64,000 nt of DNA from Thermococcus sp. (lineage in GTDB: Archaea > Methanobacteriota_B > Thermococci > Thermococcales > Thermococcaceae). The notes below the pieces were generated by a model. That model ran no database searches, was not told where the DNA came from, and saw nothing but the letters and a program-made list of their open reading frames with translations. Both the position numbers and the translations under genes were made by a program. Each line of letters starts with the position of its first letter. The stretch's first letter is position 1. Below are positions 17,886 through 27,301 of the stretch, in pieces. The stretch is taken from contig JALTBN010000051.1 in NCBI GenBank assembly GCA_027075325.1, positions 63,558-127,557 on the forward strand, given 5' to 3'.

Positions 17886-19664
17886 ATGAGCAGGATAGCG
17901 GTCATCGATTACGATAAGTGCAACCCCGACAAGTGCGGGCACTTCCTGTGCGAGCGAGTCTGCCCTGTCAACCGAATGGGCGGCGAGGCGATAATCATAG
18001 ACGAAGAGAACTACCGCCCGATCATCCAGGAGGCCAGCTGTACGGGCTGTGGAATCTGTGTGCATAAATGCCCATTCGGCGCGATAACCATTGTCAACCT
18101 TCCGGAGCAGCTGGACGAGGACTGCGTCCACCGCTACGGAATAAACTCCTTCGTTCTCTACCGCCTCCCGGTGGTCAAGGACGGCATGGTCGTCGGAATC
18201 CTCGGGCCGAACGGAACCGGTAAAACAACCGCCGTTAAGATCCTCTCCGGCCAGCTCCTCCCGAATCTCTGCGGCGACAACGATTCCTGGGACAACGTGA
18301 TAAAGGCCTTCCGCGGCAACGAACTTCAGAACTACTTCGAGAGGCTGAAAAACCGCGAGATAAAGCCGGTTGTCAAGCCGCAGTACGTTGACTTAATCCC
18401 CAAGGCCGTAAAGGGCAAAGTTAGGGATCTCCTCAAAAAGGCCGATGAAACTGGAAAGTTCGACGAGGTTGTGAAGGAGCTTGAGCTTGAGAACATCCTC
18501 GACAGGGACATAAGACAGCTCTCCGGCGGTGAACTCCAGCTCGTTGCAATAGCGGCCGCCCTCCTCAGGGATGCGCACTTCTACTTCTTCGACGAGCCGT
18601 CGAGCTACCTCGATATAAGGCAGCGCCTGAAGGTCGCGAGGATAATCCGCGGGCTGGCGGATTCGGGAAAGGCCGTCTTGGCGGTCGAGCACGATTTGGC
18701 AGTTCTCGACTACCTCAGCGACATCATTCACGTCGTCTACGGAAAGCCAGGAGCGTATGGTATATTCTCCAAGCCAAAATCAACGAGGAACGGAATAAAC
18801 GAGTTCCTCAACGGCTACCTTAGGGATGAGAACGTCCGTTTCAGGCCCTACGAGGTGAGCTTCACGAAGAAGAGCGAGAGGAAGAGCCAGGAGGGCGAGA
18901 TACTCGTTCAGTATCCAAAGCTCGTGAAGGACTACGGCTCCTTCAGGCTTGAAGCGGAGGGAGGAGAGCTTTACATAGGCGAGGTCGTTGGAATCGTCGG
19001 CCCGAACGGGATAGGAAAGACCACCTTCGTCAAGATGCTGGCGGGAGTGGAGAAGCCGACGGAGGGGGAGGTCGACTGGTCTCTCACAGTCTCCTACAAG
19101 CCGCAGTACATAAAGACCGACTACGAGGGAACCGTTTACGAACTCCTGAGCAAAATCGATGCTGCCAAGCTCATGAGCAGCTTCTACAAGAGCGAACTCC
19201 TCAACCCGCTCGGCATTCCTGAGCTGTACGACAAGAAGGTCGAGGAGCTGAGCGGTGGCGAGCTTCAGCGCGTAGCTATAACCGCCTGCCTGATACGCGA
19301 TGCTGACCTCTACCTGCTCGATGAGCCTTCCGCGCACCTCGACTCGGAGCAGAGGCTCGCTGTCTCAAAGGCGATCCGCTCGCTCATGGCCAAGAACGAG
19401 AAAACAGCTCTGATAGTCGAGCACGACGTCATGATGGTCGATTATCTAAGCGACAGGCTCATAGTCTTCGAGGGCGAGCCGGGGAAGCACGGTAGGGCGT
19501 TGCCCCCGATGGGGATGCGCGAGGGCATGAACCGCTTCTTAGAGGGCGTCGGCATAACCTTCCGCAGGGACCCGGACAGCGGCAGGCCGAGGGCCAACAA
19601 GGAAGGCTCGGTGAAGGACAGGGAGCAGAAGGAGAGGGGCGAGTACTACTACGTCATAGCATAA
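17886..19664 (+). CDS. abcE1: ABCE1/Rli1 ribosome recycling ATPase
   Basis: A 592-residue soluble twin ATPase. The N-terminus has two [4Fe-4S] sites (cysteines in YDKCNPDKCGHFLCERVCPV and CTGCGICVHKCPFG). The two nucleotide domains show Walker A GPNGTGKTT and GPNGIGKTT, signatures LSGGELQ in both, and Walker B ending FFDEPSSYLD and LLDEPSAHLD. It splits post-termination and stalled ribosomes. ATG at 17886 follows GGTGGTGAGG. A CTTTAAAAC TATA box lies about 35 bp upstream, so it has its own promoter apart from pelota. A T-run follows the stop. Confidence 0.95.
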   Translation: MSRIAVIDYDKCNPDKCGHFLCERVCPVNRMGGEAIIIDEENYRPIIQEASCTGCGICVHKCPFGAITIVNLPEQLDEDCVHRYGINSFVLYRLPVVKDGMVVGILGPNGTGKTTAVKILSGQLLPNLCGDNDSWDNVIKAFRGNELQNYFERLKNREIKPVVKPQYVDLIPKAVKGKVRDLLKKADETGKFDEVVKELELENILDRDIRQLSGGELQLVAIAAALLRDAHFYFFDEPSSYLDIRQRLKVARIIRGLADSGKAVLAVEHDLAVLDYLSDIIHVVYGKPGAYGIFSKPKSTRNGINEFLNGYLRDENVRFRPYEVSFTKKSERKSQEGEILVQYPKLVKDYGSFRLEAEGGELYIGEVVGIVGPNGIGKTTFVKMLAGVEKPTEGEVDWSLTVSYKPQYIKTDYEGTVYELLSKIDAAKLMSSFYKSELLNPLGIPELYDKKVEELSGGELQRVAITACLIRDADLYLLDEPSAHLDSEQRLAVSKAIRSLMAKNEKTALIVEHDVMMVDYLSDRLIVFEGEPGKHGRALPPMGMREGMNRFLEGVGITFRRDPDSGRPRANKEGSVKDREQKERGEYYYVIA

Positions 19665-19666
19665 CC

Positions 19667-19679
19667 TTGGCTTTTTTAC
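19667..19679 (+). terminator. T-rich terminator after ABCE1
   Basis: A GGCTTTTTTACTT run lies directly behind the ABCE1 stop codon. Oligo-T tracts are the usual archaeal transcription termination signal; there is no clear hairpin. Confidence 0.45.
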
Positions 19680-19765
19680 TTCCTCATTCCCGTTCTTCCG
19701 TTTTCGGTGGGTTCCCGATGCGAAATCTATAAATCCCGGAACGCCTATTATTCCCCGGTGGAACA

Positions 19766-19930
19766 ATGTCAAGGGTTGCTTACCGTGCTGTGGAGAGGGA
19801 GAACCCGGGAAGGATAATCGACATGGTCTCTCACCTTAATTACAGGGAGTTCCTGGAGGAGCTTCACTCCGCTGTTTTAAACAAATCTAATGAACCCCGC
19901 AGAGCCCTTCAGGAGAATGGGGAGGGATGA
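19766..19930 (+). CDS. Unrecognised 54-residue protein coupled to the AIR-synthase gene
   Basis: A 54-codon gene, short but well supported: ATG at 19766 follows GGTGGAACA, a CTATAAAT TATA box lies about 38 bp upstream, and its TGA overlaps the next ATG (ATGA). The product (starting MSRVAYRAVERENPGRIIDM) is charged and helical with a Pro-Gly turn. No family is recognised. Its promoter drives a two-gene unit with the AIR-synthase/HypE-like protein, so a partner or regulatory role is possible. Confidence 0.7.
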   Translation: MSRVAYRAVERENPGRIIDMVSHLNYREFLEELHSAVLNKSNEPRRALQENGEG

Positions 19931-20925
19931 GAGTGCTTCCCACTGGAAAGGTCCCTCCAGAAGTTCTCGAAAAACTCCTAAAACACCTTGGTTCTGAAAG
20001 CAGGAGAATCATCGTGGGACCCGGCACAGGCATCGACTTCGGGGCCGTGGATTTCGGAGACAGGTTTCTGGTCGCCTCAACCGACCCGATAACCGGGGCA
20101 GTTGAAGACATCGGGTTCTACGCGGTCCACATCAGCGCAAACGACGTTGCCATCTCAGGCGCACGGCCAAAGTGGTTCCTGGTAACGCTGCTCCTCCCCG
20201 AAGGCTCGGATGAGGTGCTCCCGGAGGGGATAATGGCGGAAATAGACAGTGAAGCAAAGAAGCTCGGCGTAGCAATCATAGGCGGTCACACGGAGGTATC
20301 CTCAGGCTTAGATAGGCCTATCGTCATGGGGACTATGCTCGGCGAGGTGGAGAGGGAAAAGCTCGTCAGGCCCGATGGAGCAAAGCCCGGAGACGCGGTA
20401 ATAATGACGAAGTGGGCTGGGCTGGAGGGAACATCGATAATAGCACGGGAGAGGAGGGATGAGCTGGCCGGTGAATTTGGGGAGACCTTCGTTGAGAGGG
20501 CCGCTTCCCTTGCGGAGTACATCAGCATCGTCCCCGAGGCAACGATAGCAGCGGAGTTCGGCGTTGATGCAATGCATGACCCGACGGAGGGGGAAGTGGC
20601 CAACGGACTCCATGAGATGGCGGATTCAGCGGGATTGGGCTTAAGGGTCTATCCAGAGAAAATCCCAGTTAGGGAAGAAACAAAGGCCATCTGCGAGTTT
20701 TACGGCTTAGACCCCCTTGCCCTCGTTGGTTCGGGTGCGCTGCTGATAGCGGTGAAAAGGGATCACGCGAGGGTTCTTGTGGAGCGTTTTCTGGCCAGGG
20801 GAATCAACGCGGCCATTGTAGGGGAGTTTTTGGCTGAAGGGAAGAGGGTTGCGATAACGCGGGGCGATGAGCGGCCTTTCCCAAGACCCGAGACGGACGA
20901 ACTGTGGAAGATTTTCGGGAGATAG
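19927..20925 (+). CDS. AIR synthase family protein (HypE-like, without catalytic tail)
   Basis: A 332-residue PurM/HypE superfamily protein. ATP and phosphate-binding features are DFGDRFLVASTDPITGAVEDIG (about residues 41-62), HISANDVAISGARP, IIGGHTEVSSG and AMHDPTEGEVANGLHEMA. True HypE ends in a conserved Pro-Arg-Ile-Cys tail whose Cys carries the thiocarbamate; here the protein ends ELWKIFGR with no Cys. It is therefore a paralogue that probably phosphorylates or activates another substrate. It is translationally coupled to the small gene upstream. Confidence 0.82.
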   Translation: MRVLPTGKVPPEVLEKLLKHLGSESRRIIVGPGTGIDFGAVDFGDRFLVASTDPITGAVEDIGFYAVHISANDVAISGARPKWFLVTLLLPEGSDEVLPEGIMAEIDSEAKKLGVAIIGGHTEVSSGLDRPIVMGTMLGEVEREKLVRPDGAKPGDAVIMTKWAGLEGTSIIARERRDELAGEFGETFVERAASLAEYISIVPEATIAAEFGVDAMHDPTEGEVANGLHEMADSAGLGLRVYPEKIPVREETKAICEFYGLDPLALVGSGALLIAVKRDHARVLVERFLARGINAAIVGEFLAEGKRVAITRGDERPFPRPETDELWKIFGR

Positions 20926-20960
20926 GCATTAATTTCGGCTTCAGCAACGGATAACGGGCA

Positions 20961-21902
20961 TCACAGCTCCACCGAGATGTTGAGCTTTTCCTCCTCCTCA
21001 AGTTTGACGAGTATCTCACGGGCCTTCCCCTGTTCAAGTGGTATCCTCTTGAGCTGCTCGTATGCTGCCATTATCTCCTTCTTCTCGTCTCCAAAGGCTT
21101 TTTTGCCCATATAGAGCAGAACAGCCAGTAGAACGCCCTTCATCGTCCTCTCCGGCAGGGGCAGCATCTTCCAGCCGTTATCGTAGACGTACGCCGCTTT
21201 GGGGTTCTCATGACCCTCAAGGAGGTAAACCGGCACGATCCTCTTGCCTTTGTCGATTTTGAGGTACTCGAAGAGGGCCTCCATGGGATAACCCTCTTTG
21301 ACAAGCCCCATGAAGCTGAGCTCAAGGGCCTTGAGGAGTGAGGAAACGCGCTCTATCTCCGTTATCTTGGACTTCTCTATGAGGGACAGCTTCAACGCCG
21401 CCTTCATTGGGGGCTCGTTCAGAAGGTTGACGGAGACCAGAATCCGCTCCCTGAGGCTGGAACCGACTTCAAAAGCCTTAACAATAACCCACATAACTCC
21501 GTTCGTCAGGATGCCGTACTTAACTCCCGTGCTGAAGCAGTACTTCGCCAGCTGACGGAGAGGTTCCTCCCGCTTCATTACGTTGACGCCGAGGTTCTTT
21601 GCCTCCAGGTACGCTATCGTCTCCCCGCCGAGGATTATTGCGTAGTCGGCCCTTCCCTCGTCCGTCCTCCACTCGGGCCTCACCACCTCGGGGTTGTCCC
21701 ATTCCCAGCCGAGGGCGCTCATTATTTCTCCAATCAGGTGCTGCTTTACTGCTTCCTCGTTACTCTCGTAGAGCCCTCTGTGTGTGTTAACCTTCTTCAG
21801 GACCCGCATTATGCTGGCGGCTATGGCGCTCAGGTCCCGGACCCCTCGGGATATTGGGACTATCGCACCATCCCCGCGGGCAGTATCCTTGACGTCCTCC
21901 AT
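20961..21902 (-). CDS. Orphan HsdR N-terminal-like PD-(D/E)XK protein
   Basis: A 313-residue protein. Residues about 45-160 match the N-terminal nuclease domain of type I restriction HsdR: GWEWDNPEVVRPEWRTDEGRAD followed by ETIAYLEAKNLG gives the D-(x)n-E-x-K catalytic set. The rest is helical and lacks any helicase motif. No hsdM, hsdS or modification gene is near, so it is not a complete restriction system. Similar stand-alone proteins occur in Thermococcales with unknown role. The neighbours are unrelated. Confidence 0.75.
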   Translation of the reverse strand: MEDVKDTARGDGAIVPISRGVRDLSAIAASIMRVLKKVNTHRGLYESNEEAVKQHLIGEIMSALGWEWDNPEVVRPEWRTDEGRADYAIILGGETIAYLEAKNLGVNVMKREEPLRQLAKYCFSTGVKYGILTNGVMWVIVKAFEVGSSLRERILVSVNLLNEPPMKAALKLSLIEKSKITEIERVSSLLKALELSFMGLVKEGYPMEALFEYLKIDKGKRIVPVYLLEGHENPKAAYVYDNGWKMLPLPERTMKGVLLAVLLYMGKKAFGDEKKEIMAAYEQLKRIPLEQGKAREILVKLEEEEKLNISVEL

Positions 21903-21998
21903 TCACTCACCTGCCGGGTATAAAATTGGGACAACTCCTAAATAAGGGTTTTGGCAAAGGTTTTTGTGGAGCGGCTCCTAATCGGCATGGTGAAAAAC

Positions 21999-22799
21999 AT
22001 GTGCCGCGTCCTGTTCGCAGTGGGGGACGGCGAGAGAATACAACCCCTCGTCGATGCCCTCGTCAAGGCTTCTGAAAACGACCCCTACAAGGAGGCCAGG
22101 GGGAAGGGAAAGGCACACGGGGACGGATGGGGATACGCGCTCCTGAAAAAGGACTCCCTTGTGAACTACCGCTCCGGCAGGCCCATCTTCGAAGACCCTG
22201 AAGGCATTGAAAGGCTCAAGGGCTTCCTCAGCGGTTTTCTGGCAGTTATAGCCCACACACGGGCGGCATCGCAGGGGGCTAAAAACCTGTTCAACGCCCA
22301 GCCGTTCTCGTTCTCAAGCAGAAAAGGGTTCTCATACTGGATCTACCACAACGGTGACCTCAACAAGGCCGAGGTAATAAGGCTGGCGGATTTCGATGAA
22401 GCCCACTTCAAAGATGCCTCCGACAGCTACGCCCTGGGGGCATACCTCTGCAGAATGCTGGACTCATTTGGAGCGGACGAGGTTTTAAAGCACTACTCGA
22501 TACTTGCAAAGACCGCCAACACCAGCTTCAACACGGGGACGCTTTTCCTGAGCCCTTCCGGGAAGGCTGCGGGCTTCGTGACGGCATATTCAAAGCCCAC
22601 CTACCTTCTGAAGCGCGAGAACTGGGACTACGTTAGACAGATAGTCCTCAGGGGCGATAACCTCTTCGCGATTGGTTCATCAACGCTGGAACTATACCAT
22701 AAGGCAGAATGGAGGAACGCGGTGAACGGCACCGCTTTCTACGTCGATATCGACCTCGGAGGCGAGACTTTCAGTGTTCGGGAGCTCGTCCTCGGCTGA
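21999..22799 (+). CDS. Class II glutamine amidotransferase domain protein
   Basis: A 266-residue protein whose start is set by Cys2 (MCRVLFAVGDG), the N-terminal nucleophile of class II amidotransferases after Met removal. Supporting motifs are HGDGWGYALL, IAHTRAASQG (the Arg contacts glutamine) and WIYHNGDLN, the oxyanion Asn-Gly. No acceptor domain follows, so ammonia must be passed to an unknown partner; it resembles YafJ/DUG3-like proteins. GGTGAAAAAC precedes the ATG at 21999. Longer reading frames would bury the catalytic Cys. Confidence 0.85.
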   Translation: MCRVLFAVGDGERIQPLVDALVKASENDPYKEARGKGKAHGDGWGYALLKKDSLVNYRSGRPIFEDPEGIERLKGFLSGFLAVIAHTRAASQGAKNLFNAQPFSFSSRKGFSYWIYHNGDLNKAEVIRLADFDEAHFKDASDSYALGAYLCRMLDSFGADEVLKHYSILAKTANTSFNTGTLFLSPSGKAAGFVTAYSKPTYLLKRENWDYVRQIVLRGDNLFAIGSSTLELYHKAEWRNAVNGTAFYVDIDLGGETFSVRELVLG

Positions 22800-22847
22800 G
22801 ATAGTGTTTTATATTTTTGTACCCAAAATTATTCCCGGTGGTCTCTA

Positions 22848-23255
22848 ATGGAAATGAGGGCCCCCATAGAGGTTTACATGACAAGGAAACTTATAGGGGT
22901 GCGCCCGGATGATACCGTGAAGCGCGCGGGAGAGGTCATGAGCGAGTTCGATATCGGCTCACTCGTCGTGGTCGATGGTGGGAACGTCGTTGGATTCCTC
23001 ACGAAGGGTGACCTTATCAGGCGCGTTATCGTACCCGGCCTGCCCAACACAACCCCCGTACGGGAGGTAATGACAAAGGATCTCCTCACGGTGCCTTCTA
23101 CAGCTCCCCTCGGCGAGGTTCTTGACCTCCTTGCAAAGAAGGGCATCAAGCACGTCCTAATCGAAAAGGACTCCAGGATCGTGGGCATATTCTCCCTCTC
23201 GGACCTCCTTGAGGCGAGCAGGAGAAAGCTCGAAACGGCGATAGCCACGGAGTGA
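22848..23255 (+). CDS. CBS-domain pair protein
   Basis: A 135-residue protein consisting of two CBS domains: VYMTRKLIGVRPDDTVKRAGEVM with GSLVVVDGGNVVGFLTKGDL, then VMTKDLLTVPSTAPLGEVLDLL with HVLIEKDSRIVGIFSLSDLL. Such pairs bind adenine nucleotides and act as energy sensors. No effector domain is attached. GGTGGTCTCTA precedes the ATG. Its stop overlaps possible starts of the phosphoesterase gene, so the two are likely co-expressed. Confidence 0.87.
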   Translation: MEMRAPIEVYMTRKLIGVRPDDTVKRAGEVMSEFDIGSLVVVDGGNVVGFLTKGDLIRRVIVPGLPNTTPVREVMTKDLLTVPSTAPLGEVLDLLAKKGIKHVLIEKDSRIVGIFSLSDLLEASRRKLETAIATE

Positions 23256-23260
23256 TGGGC

Positions 23261-24760
23261 ATGTTGCGGATAGCCCACATAAGCGATACCCACATAACCA
23301 GCGAGGGGGCATTCAAGGGCTACGCCTTCGACCTCATCGTGGAGGAGATAAACCGGGGGAACTTCGACTTCGTTATCCACACCGGAGACATAACCAACCA
23401 GGGACTCAGGGAGGAGTACGAGCAGGCCGCGTATCAGCTCAAGAAGATCCAGAAGCCGCTGGTGGTTCTCCCCGGAAACCACGACGTTAGGAACGTTGGC
23501 TACAAGCTCTTTGAGGACTTCATAGGGCCACTCAATGGCGTCTACGAGTTCAAAGGAGGGGCCGTCATCTGGGTTGACTCGACGATACCGGACTTAAGCG
23601 ACGGAAGGATCGGCGGCCACAAGTTTCGCTGGCTCAAGGAAAAGCTGGAGGAGTACTCAGACAGAAAATTCAAAATAGTGGCAGCGCACCACCATCTCGT
23701 CCCGCTCCCCGACACCGGCAGGGAGAGGAATGTTCTCTTCAACGCCGGCGACGTCCTCGACCTCCTCCTCCGCCACGAAGTCACCCTCTACACCTGCGGT
23801 CACAAGCACGTTCCCAACGTATACCGCGTTGAGGATCTCGTCATAGACAACGCGGGGTGCACGTCATGCAGGAAGACCCGGAGAGGGGATGTCAACAGTT
23901 ACAACATCATAGAGCTCCACGACGATGGGAGTGTTAGGGTAACGATAAGGCGCATCACGGGGGATGAGGTCCAGAAGGAGCACAAACCTGTCAGGCCCAA
24001 AATATTCGTCCCCTCAGGAAGGAGGCTTCTAAGAATAGCCCAAATAAGCGAGAGCAACGTCTCGGATAGGGTCTATTTCCGCAGAAAGACCCTTGAGAAC
24101 GTCATCCAGATGATAAACGAAAGACTGAAGCCCGACCTCGTGATACACAACGGCGACGTTGTAGATGCGGGGATAGAGAGGTATTACGGGAGGGCCCACG
24201 GGTACTACCAGGCTGTAAAGCCCGACAAACTCGTCATCCCCGGCCACAACGACATAACCTACCTCGGCTACGAGCTTTTTCAGGAGTACTTCGGGGAGCC
24301 TGAGATACTGGAGCTAAACGGAATCGTTGTCATCCCCGTCCTGAGCGCCCAGTACGAAACGCCCATCGGTGTGGTTGGCAGGATGGGACAGAAAAAGCTC
24401 AGGAAAGCACTGGAAGAGTACGAGGGGAAGTTCAGGATAGTGGCAATGCACCACAACGTCATTCCGATACCGAAGAGCAGGGAGATCGGTTTCCTGGAGG
24501 ATGCCGGGGACGTTCTGAAGGTGCTGACCGATGAGGGGACGGAGCTTGTCCTGACGGGACACGGTGGAAACGCCTTCGGGATGCGCATCGAGAGAACGCC
24601 GATAGTCAACGCGGGCTCCGTAAGCTGGGAGCTCCACAGGAACCCCTTCGGAAACAGCTTCAATCTCATTGATATCTACACAGACATGGTGGTTGCCTGG
24701 GAGGTCCAGTCGACCTGGGAGAGCAGGAAGCTGCTTGGAATCTGGAAGAGGAAGGGTTAG
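23261..24760 (+). CDS. Metallophosphoesterase with a second, degenerate phosphoesterase domain
   Basis: A 499-residue protein with two calcineurin-like domains. The first is complete: [28 protein letters not shown] and CGHKH. The second (from about residue 255) keeps the order but loses key residues: QISESN for SDTH, HNGDVVD, PGHND for GNHD, MHHN, and GHGGN for GHxH. It is probably inactive or altered in metal use. Substrate unknown; cyclic nucleotide or phospholipid head groups are possible. ATG at 23261 is preferred because GTGATGGGC precedes it. It follows the CBS gene closely. Confidence 0.82.
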   Translation: MLRIAHISDTHITSEGAFKGYAFDLIVEEINRGNFDFVIHTGDITNQGLREEYEQAAYQLKKIQKPLVVLPGNHDVRNVGYKLFEDFIGPLNGVYEFKGGAVIWVDSTIPDLSDGRIGGHKFRWLKEKLEEYSDRKFKIVAAHHHLVPLPDTGRERNVLFNAGDVLDLLLRHEVTLYTCGHKHVPNVYRVEDLVIDNAGCTSCRKTRRGDVNSYNIIELHDDGSVRVTIRRITGDEVQKEHKPVRPKIFVPSGRRLLRIAQISESNVSDRVYFRRKTLENVIQMINERLKPDLVIHNGDVVDAGIERYYGRAHGYYQAVKPDKLVIPGHNDITYLGYELFQEYFGEPEILELNGIVVIPVLSAQYETPIGVVGRMGQKKLRKALEEYEGKFRIVAMHHNVIPIPKSREIGFLEDAGDVLKVLTDEGTELVLTGHGGNAFGMRIERTPIVNAGSVSWELHRNPFGNSFNLIDIYTDMVVAWEVQSTWESRKLLGIWKRKG

Positions 24761-25623
24761 CTTTCCCTCAGCTTTTTCATCATGTCCTCCATTATATTGG
24801 AGACGGTCTTCTCCAGCTCGACGTTCTCTATGACTGATATCCCAAACTCCCGTGCCCTCTCCATGAGGTACTCCTGTATCCTCATTATTCTGTCCGCGTT
24901 CTTCACGTACCTCTCCGCACTTCTCACGGAGTATCTCGCCCTCTCATAGAAGTGGGATACTAAGTGCTCCTTGCTCGGGACGGCAATGATGTACATGAAC
25001 TCCTTTTCCTCGAGTTCTATGAAACCCGGAACCACGTGAATCCCCTCTATCAATGTGTTCAGGCCCTCCCTCCTTGAGCGCTCCAGGACGGCTTTTATTC
25101 CGACGGAGACGTGTTTCACCTGCGTTTCAAAACCGTAGATCAACGGGTCTATTCCCTTTGGGGCGTTCGACACTCTCTCCGCCATGAATGAAGAAACGTG
25201 TATATCCGGCAGAAGCTCCTTCGCTATTACCTTCCTCATGACCTCCCTTATGGTGTCCGTGCCTATTATAGTCCTTACCCCGAGCCTGAAGGCCAGTTCG
25301 GTGGCTATCGTGGACTTTCCAACCCCAGTTGCACCGCCCAGCAGAACGGCCAGCCTTACCCTTTTCCTCCGGAGGGTTCTCCAGAAGAGGTACCTCTCCG
25401 CAGCTTCTTTCAGACCCATCTCAACGAGCTTTGAATAGGTGATCTCCCTTATTTCATCACTCGTTACGGCGTACTTTCCCCTTCTCTCAAGTTCCTTTTG
25501 AACCTCCGCGGCTATTGCGTAGGATACGCCAACATCAACACCCGCGAGGGTTATCGAGCGCGTTAGTATGCCCCTGGAAAAGGGCAGCCTCACCTTCCTC
25601 TCGGAATCAGTTACTATTATCAT
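24757..25623 (-). CDS. pgk2: 2-phosphoglycerate kinase
   Basis: A 288-residue P-loop kinase: [22 protein letters not shown] (Walker A) about residues 95-116, [11 protein letters not shown] following, and [10 protein letters not shown] as the later block. It converts 2-phosphoglycerate to 2,3-bisphosphoglycerate, the substrate of the adjacent cyclic bisphosphoglycerate synthetase. The N-terminal part (about 90 residues, [18 protein letters not shown]) is an ATP-cone-like helical domain. The start at 25623 follows GAGGGGGCC and overlaps the synthetase gene by 17 bp. Confidence 0.88.
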   Translation of the reverse strand: MIIVTDSERKVRLPFSRGILTRSITLAGVDVGVSYAIAAEVQKELERRGKYAVTSDEIREITYSKLVEMGLKEAAERYLFWRTLRRKRVRLAVLLGGATGVGKSTIATELAFRLGVRTIIGTDTIREVMRKVIAKELLPDIHVSSFMAERVSNAPKGIDPLIYGFETQVKHVSVGIKAVLERSRREGLNTLIEGIHVVPGFIELEEKEFMYIIAVPSKEHLVSHFYERARYSVRSAERYVKNADRIMRIQEYLMERAREFGISVIENVELEKTVSNIMEDMMKKLRES

Positions 25624-26974
25624 CACCGGCCCCCTCCGAGAGTACTCTCCTCCCCAGAGCAAGAACCGCGCTCTCCAGGTCTTTTCCATCGACGTTAACC
25701 GGCTCGTTGTCGAGGTATATGACTTCAATGCCCCGTTCAACCGCCCACTTGGTTACAACGTCCACTGCGGCGGCTTTCAGCTCGACGGCGACAGCATCGA
25801 TGCCTTCAAACTTTCCCATGTCCTCAATAAGGGAGGGCCTGTTTGAGAGGTTTCCTGAAACGTGAAGAACCTCCGCGCCCATGGCCTCCAAGTGCTTCCT
25901 TGCCCGCGGGAGAGCGATCTCTGACGTCATTACCAGACCGAGCCTCTTCCCATTTACATTTCCAAGCGGCCGGGGCCATAGTTCAACGAAGTGGACGTCA
26001 GCCTCAGGGTTGAGTGAGGAAACTGCCTCCAGCATGGTCTTCCGCTTCCCTTCGTCAATGCCCTCCCCTCCAGTAACTACCACGATATTCGCCAGCGAGA
26101 GCTTGAAGGGCCCGAAGTACGGGGTCAATGAAGCCTCACCGTCGGAAGCACCCGCCACGAGGATATAACCGTCAGCCCTGTACGGTGGGAACGTGGCGCC
26201 GCTTCCCTCAAGGATTATTAAGTCATGGGGAAGCTTTTCGGCCATCTGCACGCCCCTTTCCACAACGTCAAAGAAGGAAAAGCCCGCCATCCCCCCGCCA
26301 CAGCGCCTGCACCCTATTGTTGTCACCCTCGAAGTTAGTGCATCCTCAAAGTGGTCTGAGGCGGCGTGCCTGCCTTCCTCCGCCACCTTGAGAAGGAAAT
26401 CCGGGTTTATCTCAAAGGTCTCACCGTCTATTACCTCCGGCTCCTCCGGTCCCCCTCTGCTCATGGTGACCACAACTGGCCTGGCAATCCCTTTCAGGGT
26501 CCTAGCGACGAAACCGCTGACTGCAGTCTTTCCAACGCGCTTTCCAGTCCCTACCACTGCTATGCTCGACTTTTTGGTTCGTTTTAATGGTCTGGGCGTG
26601 AAGCAGAAATCGGCTCCCCTGTACGTCACGTTGTAGAGCATGCAAATTGAGGCTATTCTAAACCTGTCCGCGTATCCCACAACCGGCTCGTCGCTCAGGT
26701 CGACTACTTCATCGACATCGTTTTCATCGAGGGCCCTCCTGAGGGCATCGAGATAATCCTCGGAATGGTAAAGCTTCACCCCGAGTTTCCGCTCAACGTC
26801 CTTTAAATCCCCTATTTTCTCGCTCCCTCCAAGAAAAACGGCACAGCATACATCATCGAGCTTCTTCAGGGCCCAGGCGGTTACGGGAGGGTAGTGTTCC
26901 CCATCCACCAGAGCGAGCTTCATCCCATCCACCGTGTATATTACTTTGCTCATGTCTTTAACCTTTGCCCGCAT
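25607..26974 (-). CDS. cpgS: Cyclic 2,3-diphosphoglycerate synthetase
   Basis: A 455-residue protein with [14 protein letters not shown] near the N-terminus, a P-loop-like [16 protein letters not shown] (about residues 139-154) and [20 protein letters not shown]. These follow the Methanothermus fervidus enzyme that closes 2,3-bisphosphoglycerate into the cyclic form using ATP. Cyclic bisphosphoglycerate is a thermoprotectant and phosphate store in some methanogens. ATG at 26974 has GGGGAGGG immediately before it; ATG at 26953 is an alternative start. A TTTATAAT TATA box lies near 27007. Confidence 0.88.
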   Translation of the reverse strand: MRAKVKDMSKVIYTVDGMKLALVDGEHYPPVTAWALKKLDDVCCAVFLGGSEKIGDLKDVERKLGVKLYHSEDYLDALRRALDENDVDEVVDLSDEPVVGYADRFRIASICMLYNVTYRGADFCFTPRPLKRTKKSSIAVVGTGKRVGKTAVSGFVARTLKGIARPVVVTMSRGGPEEPEVIDGETFEINPDFLLKVAEEGRHAASDHFEDALTSRVTTIGCRRCGGGMAGFSFFDVVERGVQMAEKLPHDLIILEGSGATFPPYRADGYILVAGASDGEASLTPYFGPFKLSLANIVVVTGGEGIDEGKRKTMLEAVSSLNPEADVHFVELWPRPLGNVNGKRLGLVMTSEIALPRARKHLEAMGAEVLHVSGNLSNRPSLIEDMGKFEGIDAVAVELKAAAVDVVTKWAVERGIEVIYLDNEPVNVDGKDLESAVLALGRRVLSEGAGDDNSN

Positions 26975-27072
26975 GCCCTCCCCGGCGAATGCCGAGAGGA
27001 AGAATTATAAAGGCCTGATGCCAAATATAAGCGGAGCTGCCACGGGCAGCCATCGACAGGAGGTGTTGAAAG

Positions 27073-27252
27073 ATGGTTGAGCTACTGGTTAAGTCCAAGG
27101 TTAAGGAAGCCGTTAAGGCAGTGGATGAGGAAATGAGGGTTAACCCAGAGTTCTACGACGCTCTTGAGGCCGAAGTTAAGGCCCTCATCGAGAAGGCCGT
27201 TAAGAGGGCCAAGGACGAGGGCAAGAAGACCCTCTACCCGAGGCACGTTTGA
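27073..27252 (+). CDS. Histone-fold protein, DUF1931-like
   Basis: A 59-residue protein (MVELLVKSKVKEAVKAVDEE, then a long Ala/Glu/Lys helix, then GKKTLYPRHV). The helix-strand-helix-strand-helix pattern with a closing R/K-T-x-x-P-R-x-V resembles histone folds, close to the DUF1931 single-chain or dimeric group. It is unlike the HMf-type histones. AGGAGGTG lies 8 nt before the ATG and an AAATATAA TATA box lies near 27023. A GCTGCC/GGCAGC hairpin (27036-27050) sits between TATA and the ribosome binding site. DNA binding is plausible but untested. Confidence 0.72.
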   Translation: MVELLVKSKVKEAVKAVDEEMRVNPEFYDALEAEVKALIEKAVKRAKDEGKKTLYPRHV

Positions 27253-27301
27253 CTGCGATGCATTTTTATTCTCCTTTTCCAATTCTCTTACGGTGTTATC
27301 A

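Noticed and set aside
20961-21902. A type I restriction system
   Set aside because: No helicase part, hsdM or hsdS; only the nuclease-like domain exists.
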